In this document: positions 6,591 through 9,588 of the stretch, piece after piece | How positions within the stretch are numbered: position 1 is the first letter of the stretch | Layout of the letters: every line of letters begins with the position of its first letter | From: Desulfocicer vacuolatum DSM 3385 | GTDB taxonomy: Bacteria; Desulfobacterota; Desulfobacteria; Desulfobacterales; SURF-7 | Direction: 5' to 3' | Assembly (NCBI GenBank): GCA_945870015.1 | Contig: CAMBQS010000103.1 | Location: forward strand, 1 to 9,588 | Length of the DNA stretch: 9,588 nt | The notes under the pieces: model-generated | What the model was told of the DNA's origin: nothing | The model's database searches: none | Seen by the model: only the letters and a program-made list of their open reading frames with translations | Position numbers and translations under genes: made by a program

Positions 6591-7468
6591 TCAGCAGCAT
6601 GACCGCGTATGCGAGATCGGAAAAAACAGAAAACGATAGTACGGTAACCGTTGAAATCCGCTCTTACAACAGCAAATATCTGGATATCTCTCTCCGGACT
6701 CCCCATGGATATGAATCACTGGAGAGCCGGATCAAGGAGCGGATTTCCAGTCAGATCGGCCGTGGCCGAATTGAGATACAGGTCCGGGTAAAAGATGAAT
6801 CTGAAAATGCATTCTCTTATGAAATTGACAAACCAAAAGCCCAGGCCTATTATCAGGCTCTTTCGGACCTGAAAAACCTGCTGGGGATAAAAGAAGAGAT
6901 CAGACTGGAACTGATCGCCGGTTCCATGGGAATCATCCGGCCGGCGGAAACGGAAAAAAATTTTGAGTGCGACTGGCCAATCATTCAGGGTTGCCTGGAT
7001 GAGGCTGTTGCAAACCTGAAAAAAATGCGTGAAAAGGAAGGTGCCTTTCTGGAAAAAGATTTTCTTGAACGTCTGAATGGTATTGAACAATCCATTCAGG
7101 AGATTGAAGACCTCTCTGAAAATCTGATCCCGGTTTATAAACAGCGGCTGGAAGAACGGATTATGGCATTAACCAAAGGAATCGTTGAGATCGATATGGC
7201 AAGGATCTCCCAGGAAGCGGCTTTTCTGGCAGACAGAAGCGATATCTCTGAAGAGATTGTCCGGTCCAGAAGTCATGTAAAACAGTTCCGTGAAATTCTG
7301 GCTGGTCCGGAATCCGCCGGAAGAAAACTCAATTTTCTGTTACAGGAATTTAACAGGGAATTCAATACCATGGGAGCCAAATCAGTCAAAACAGAGATCG
7401 CCCATACCATTGTCGCTGTTAAATCAGAGCTTGAAAAAATACGCGAACAGGTTCAAAATGTAGAATGA
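6587..7468 (+). CDS. yicC: YicC/YloC-family endoribonuclease
   Basis: A 293-residue protein of the YicC/YloC family. E. coli YicC has been linked to endoribonuclease activity and small-RNA turnover. The N-terminal half begins MISSMTAYARSE with VTVEIRSYNSKYLDISLRTP soon after. The C-terminal DUF1732 part contains ISQEAAFLADRSDISEEIVR, QFREIL, GRKLNFLLQEFNREFNTMGA and the terminal helix KTEIAHTIVAVKSELEKIREQVQNVE. A run rich in Glu/Lys around residues 140-190 is probably a coiled coil. AGGGGG (6575-6580) lies 6 bp before the ATG, inside the end of the DUF4416 gene. The stop codon TGA is made of one host base and two bases of the inserted palindromic element that follows. The protein itself is not truncated. 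Confidence 0.93.
   Translation: MISSMTAYARSEKTENDSTVTVEIRSYNSKYLDISLRTPHGYESLESRIKERISSQIGRGRIEIQVRVKDESENAFSYEIDKPKAQAYYQALSDLKNLLGIKEEIRLELIAGSMGIIRPAETEKNFECDWPIIQGCLDEAVANLKKMREKEGAFLEKDFLERLNGIEQSIQEIEDLSENLIPVYKQRLEERIMALTKGIVEIDMARISQEAAFLADRSDISEEIVRSRSHVKQFREILAGPESAGRKLNFLLQEFNREFNTMGAKSVKTEIAHTIVAVKSELEKIREQVQNVE
7463..7466. repeat. Left copy of GAAT target-site duplication
   Basis: GAAT directly abuts the left terminal inverted repeat and matches GAAT at 7612-7615, which directly abuts the right one. A 4-bp match has a chance probability of about 1 in 256, but its exact adjacency to both ends supports an insertion event. Confidence 0.65.
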
Positions 7469-7611
7469 GCCAATTTCAAAACGATTGAAAAGCGTCACAC
7501 CGGCGAAAGCCGATGTCCAGAAAAAAACCGAAAATACTGGATAACTTTACGCTTTACTTCGTGTCCGGCTTTCGCCGGAACTACACAACAACAGACTTTT
7601 GAAATTGGCTC
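7467..7611. mobile_element. 145-bp MITE/REP-like palindromic element with terminal inverted repeats
   Basis: GAGCCAATTTCAAAA (7467-7481) is the exact reverse complement of TTTTGAAATTGGCTC (7597-7611), so the ends are perfect 15-bp inverted repeats. Inside lies a second perfect 13-bp pair, CCGGCGAAAGCCG (7500-7512) and CGGCTTTCGCCGG (7566-7578). Exactly 18 bases separate the outer and inner repeat on each side. A third pair, TCCAG (7516-7520) and CTGGA (7537-7541), sits further in. GAAT flanks the element directly on both sides (7463-7466 and 7612-7615), as a 4-bp target duplication would. No open reading frame of note lies within. The internal GCGAAAGC core recalls a widespread proteobacterial palindromic repeat, from memory. 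Its movement would need a transposase supplied elsewhere, and none is in the window. Confidence 0.85.
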
Positions 7612-7615
7612 GAAT
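7612..7615. repeat. Right copy of GAAT target-site duplication
   Basis: This is the partner of GAAT at 7463-7466. Removing 7467-7615 leaves GTA GAA TAA, a normal end for yicC, followed by 17 bp to the remA-like ATG. That reconstructs a plausible uninterrupted operon junction. Confidence 0.65.
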
Positions 7616-7634
7616 AAAAAAGGAATAGGGGATT

Positions 7635-7895
7635 ATGGATTATACACTGTTAAACATCGGTTTCGGGAGCAGCGTGGTCGCAGAACGGGTTGTAACCATT
7701 GTTTCCCCGAATTCCGCCCCCATGAAAAGGCTCAAGGATGAAGCCAAAGAAGAAAAACGTCTGGTAGATGCCACACACGGCCGCCGTACACGCTCCATTA
7801 TCATCATGGACAGCAACCATGTTGTCCTGTCGGCAATACAGGCGGAAACCATATCCCAACGTTTCGATACGCTGAAGGATGTTGAAAAAACATGA
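7635..7895 (+). CDS. remA: RemA-like DUF370 DNA-binding protein
   Basis: An 86-residue protein of the DUF370 family. Bacillus subtilis RemA is a DNA-binding activator of biofilm-matrix genes. The sequence LLNIGFGSSVVAERVVTIVSPNSAP (5-29) and LVDATHGRRTRSIIIMDSNHVVLSAIQAETI (43-73) closely follow the RemA pattern. Arg18, Arg50 and Arg51 sit where DNA-binding arginines are known in the Bacillus protein. AGGA (7621-7624) lies 10 bp before the ATG, and AGGGG at 7627-7631 is closer. The stop overlaps the gmk start by 4 bp (ATGA). Its target in this Gram-negative organism is unknown. The order yicC-remA-gmk is an old conserved cluster also found in Firmicutes. Confidence 0.88.
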   Translation: MDYTLLNIGFGSSVVAERVVTIVSPNSAPMKRLKDEAKEEKRLVDATHGRRTRSIIIMDSNHVVLSAIQAETISQRFDTLKDVEKT

Positions 7896-8506
7896 GCCAT
7901 CCGGAAGCACGATTGAAAAAAAAACAGCCGGAATCCAAACAGTCCTCCTCCGGCAGACTCTTTATCCTGTCCGCTCCATCCGGAGCCGGGAAAACAACAC
8001 TCTGTCAAGAAATTCTGAAAAGTTTTCCAGCCATCCGATACTCCATATCTCACACTACCAGGATGCCCAGATTGGGTGAAAAGGATGGTGTCGACTATTA
8101 TTTTATTACAGAGGAGGAGTTTATAAACGGAATTCAGGAAGGCTCATGGGCTGAATGGGCAAAGGTTCACGATAACTACTATGGCACATCCAGCCGGTTC
8201 CTGGATAACATACTGATCTCCGGTTCGGATGTCCTTCTGGATATCGATGTTCAAGGCACCATAAAGATCATTAAACAGTATCCTGATGCAATTACCATCT
8301 TTATCATGCCGCCATCCTTGGAAAAACTCAACCAGAGGCTTCGCCTCAGAGGAACCGATTCTGATGAGGTGATTGAAAAACGATTGCAGAATGCCAAAAA
8401 GGAGATTGACCGGAAAAATCTGTACCGGCATATTGTCGTGAACGACCGGCTTGAAAAAGCAAAACAGGAGCTCTTTCAGATAATCCATCAATATCAAACT
8501 TCCTGA
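7892..8506 (+). CDS. gmk: Guanylate kinase
   Basis: It phosphorylates GMP to GDP with ATP in the cytoplasm, feeding GTP, dGTP and (p)ppGpp pools. The 204-residue protein has the P-loop SAPSGAGKTT (27-36, Lys34), the GMP-binding region SHTTRMPRLGEKDGVDYYF (53-71), the EWAKVHDNYYGTS block that positions substrate, DIDVQG, and the lid/helix region with LRLRGTDSDEVIEKRL. The first 20 residues are a basic, polar extension not found in short family members. A later start is not obvious because no ATG or GTG occurs between the first codon and the P-loop. The start overlaps the remA-like stop. In many genomes rpoZ follows gmk, but here rlmB follows after 46 bp. Confidence 0.96.
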   Translation: MSHPEARLKKKQPESKQSSSGRLFILSAPSGAGKTTLCQEILKSFPAIRYSISHTTRMPRLGEKDGVDYYFITEEEFINGIQEGSWAEWAKVHDNYYGTSSRFLDNILISGSDVLLDIDVQGTIKIIKQYPDAITIFIMPPSLEKLNQRLRLRGTDSDEVIEKRLQNAKKEIDRKNLYRHIVVNDRLEKAKQELFQIIHQYQTS

Positions 8507-8552
8507 TTACTATGGGTCAGGATTCATACAACGAGAAATAGATCCGGCAGCC

Positions 8553-9320
8553 TTGAAAAAAACATCCGACAAACAGACCGAGACTCTCTATGGAATCCAT
8601 CCTGTCCTGGAAGCGCTCCAGGCAGGAAGACGGAAATTTCATGCGCTATACCTTGTTCAGGACAAACACAATGTCCGCCTTACGCCGGTAATGGAGCTGG
8701 CCGGAAAACTCAACATCCCGATCCAATGGATCTCACACGCCGCCCTGACCGCAAAATGCAATGCGGAATTTCATCAGGGAATTGGAGCAGCAGTCAGCCT
8801 CTATCCTTTTATAGATCTGTCTGAAATCATTCCCGGCCCCGGGAAGACAACCAAAAATTCGTTTCTGCTGATGATTGACAGCGTTCTCGACCCTCAGAAC
8901 CTGGGTGCGCTTGTCCGGACTGCATTATGCGCCGGAGCGGACGGGATTATCATTCCCAAAGACCGGGCAGCCTCTCCGACACCGGCTGTTTCCAAAGCTT
9001 CCGCCGGTGCGCTGGAGCATGCCGGAATCTGTCAGGTAACAAATCTGGTCCAGACTATTCAAACCCTGAAAAAAAATGGATTCTGGATTCTGGGAACAGC
9101 CGCCCATGCGAAAACCTCACTTTTTTCAACGGAGATTGCGTTTCCCACAGTGGTCGTGATCGGAAGCGAGGGAAAAGGCATCCGCCCGCTTGTTCAAAAA
9201 AACTGTGACCTGCTGGTTTCCATCCCGCTGTGCGGCCCGGTTACGTCTCTGAACGCATCCGCCGCCGGAGCAATTATCCTGTATGAGGTTTTCCGGCAAC
9301 GTTCCAAACTGAGAACTTAA
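8553..9320 (+). CDS. rlmB: 23S rRNA (guanosine-2'-O)-methyltransferase RlmB-type (TrmH/SpoU family)
   Basis: A 255-residue SPOUT methyltransferase that probably methylates the ribose of a 23S rRNA guanosine (G2251 in E. coli). Residues about 11-85 are the SpoU substrate-binding domain, starting with TLYGIHPVLEAL and including the EFHQGIGAAV block. The catalytic knot has IDSVLDPQNLGALVRTA (108-124, Asn115 and Arg122), VVIGSEGKGIRPLV (201-214, Glu206) and SIPLCGPVTSLNASAAGAII (223-242). The start is TTG at 8553. No ATG or GTG is available in frame near the conserved YGIHPV block, and no strong ribosome site is visible. A related tRNA/rRNA TrmH methyltransferase with another target is the main alternative. 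Confidence 0.9.
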   Translation: MKKTSDKQTETLYGIHPVLEALQAGRRKFHALYLVQDKHNVRLTPVMELAGKLNIPIQWISHAALTAKCNAEFHQGIGAAVSLYPFIDLSEIIPGPGKTTKNSFLLMIDSVLDPQNLGALVRTALCAGADGIIIPKDRAASPTPAVSKASAGALEHAGICQVTNLVQTIQTLKKNGFWILGTAAHAKTSLFSTEIAFPTVVVIGSEGKGIRPLVQKNCDLLVSIPLCGPVTSLNASAAGAIILYEVFRQRSKLRT

Positions 9321-9354
9321 TTTTCGACAAAAGATTACGAAAGGAAATACAATC

Positions 9355-9588
9355 ATGACCCAGGAAAATCTGATCACAAAAAATAATGATGGAACCCTGA
9401 ATGTCCCGGATCATCCGGTGATCCCCTATATAGAAGGTGACGGAATCGGCCCGGATATCTGGAAAGCCACGCGCCTTGTCATTGATCAAGCTGTGCAGGC
9501 AAGCTTTGGCGGAAAAAAAAGCATTCACTGGCTGGAGCTTTATGTCGGAGAAAAAGGATTCCGGGAAACAGGAGAATACCTGTCCGAC
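9355..9588 (+). CDS. icd: Isocitrate dehydrogenase (NADP-type, dimeric), 3'-truncated
   Basis: Only the first 78 codons are present and the gene runs off the window. The N-terminus contains DGTLNVPDHPVIPYIEGDGIGPDIWKATRLVI (12-43), with the GDGIGPDIW block of the isocitrate/isopropylmalate dehydrogenase family, and GGKKSIHWLELYVGEKGF (52-69), which follows bacterial Icd rather than LeuB. The enzyme oxidises isocitrate to 2-oxoglutarate and CO2, usually with NADP. The cofactor-determining residues lie beyond the window. AGGA (9342-9345) lies 9 bp before the ATG, and rlmB ends 34 bp upstream. In a complete-oxidising sulfate reducer it would belong to the oxidative TCA cycle, but that is inference. 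Confidence 0.92.
   Translation, partial: MTQENLITKNNDGTLNVPDHPVIPYIEGDGIGPDIWKATRLVIDQAVQASFGGKKSIHWLELYVGEKGFRETGEYLSD

Noticed and set aside
7467..7620. Reading the palindrome after yicC as an intrinsic terminator
   Set aside because: There is no T run after the hairpin on the + strand; A-rich sequence follows. On the - strand the downstream side is also not a T tract. The flanking GAAT repeats and 15-bp ends fit an insertion better.
8507..8552. A missing rpoZ gene after gmk
   Set aside because: The gap is only 46 bp and holds no omega-subunit sequence. rpoZ must be elsewhere, which is common.

Overview
The window is a dense stretch of housekeeping genes, all on the + strand, with roughly balanced base composition and AT-rich gaps. 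The gene content points to a Gram-negative anaerobe of the Desulfobacterota (former Deltaproteobacteria), probably a sulfate reducer related to Desulfobacteraceae. The evidence is LPS heptose genes (gmhA, hldE), a fused siroheme/heme gene (cobA-hemD) next to hemC, a DUF4416 gene, and a yicC-remA-gmk cluster. This assignment is an inference from gene content and protein style, not from a database search.

Layout. (1) 1-3226 is a tetrapyrrole block: the 3' part of hemC, a CobA-HemD fusion overlapping it by 11 bp, and 15 bp later a 316-residue protein that resembles the deoxyhypusine-synthase fold family and has no assigned function. HemC and the HemD half make uroporphyrinogen III. The CobA half methylates it to precorrin-2, the entry to siroheme and cobalamin. 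(2) 3291-5347 holds gmhA and hldE, which make ADP-heptose precursors for LPS. (3) 5446-5973 holds an IHF-alpha-like DNA-bending protein behind a recognisable promoter, and a 57-residue Trm112-type zinc ribbon protein. (4) 6057-8506 holds DUF4416, yicC, a remA-type DUF370 gene and gmk. DUF4416/yicC and remA/gmk are each joined by a 4-bp ATGA overlap. (5) 8553-9588 holds rlmB (TTG start) and the first 78 codons of an NADP-type isocitrate dehydrogenase gene, cut by the window edge.

The most notable structure is not a gene. The yicC-remA gap carries a 145-bp non-coding element (7467-7611) with perfect 15-bp terminal inverted repeats, a second perfect 13-bp inverted repeat placed symmetrically inside, and a 4-bp GAAT direct repeat on each flank. 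It looks like a MITE or REP-like palindromic insertion. It landed inside the yicC stop codon and rebuilt a stop (TGA) from its own first two bases, so the YicC protein is unchanged. Removing the element and one GAAT copy restores a TAA stop and a 17-bp gap to remA.

No rRNA, tRNA, CRISPR array, transposase gene or phage gene is visible, and no gene-free stretch exceeds 170 bp.
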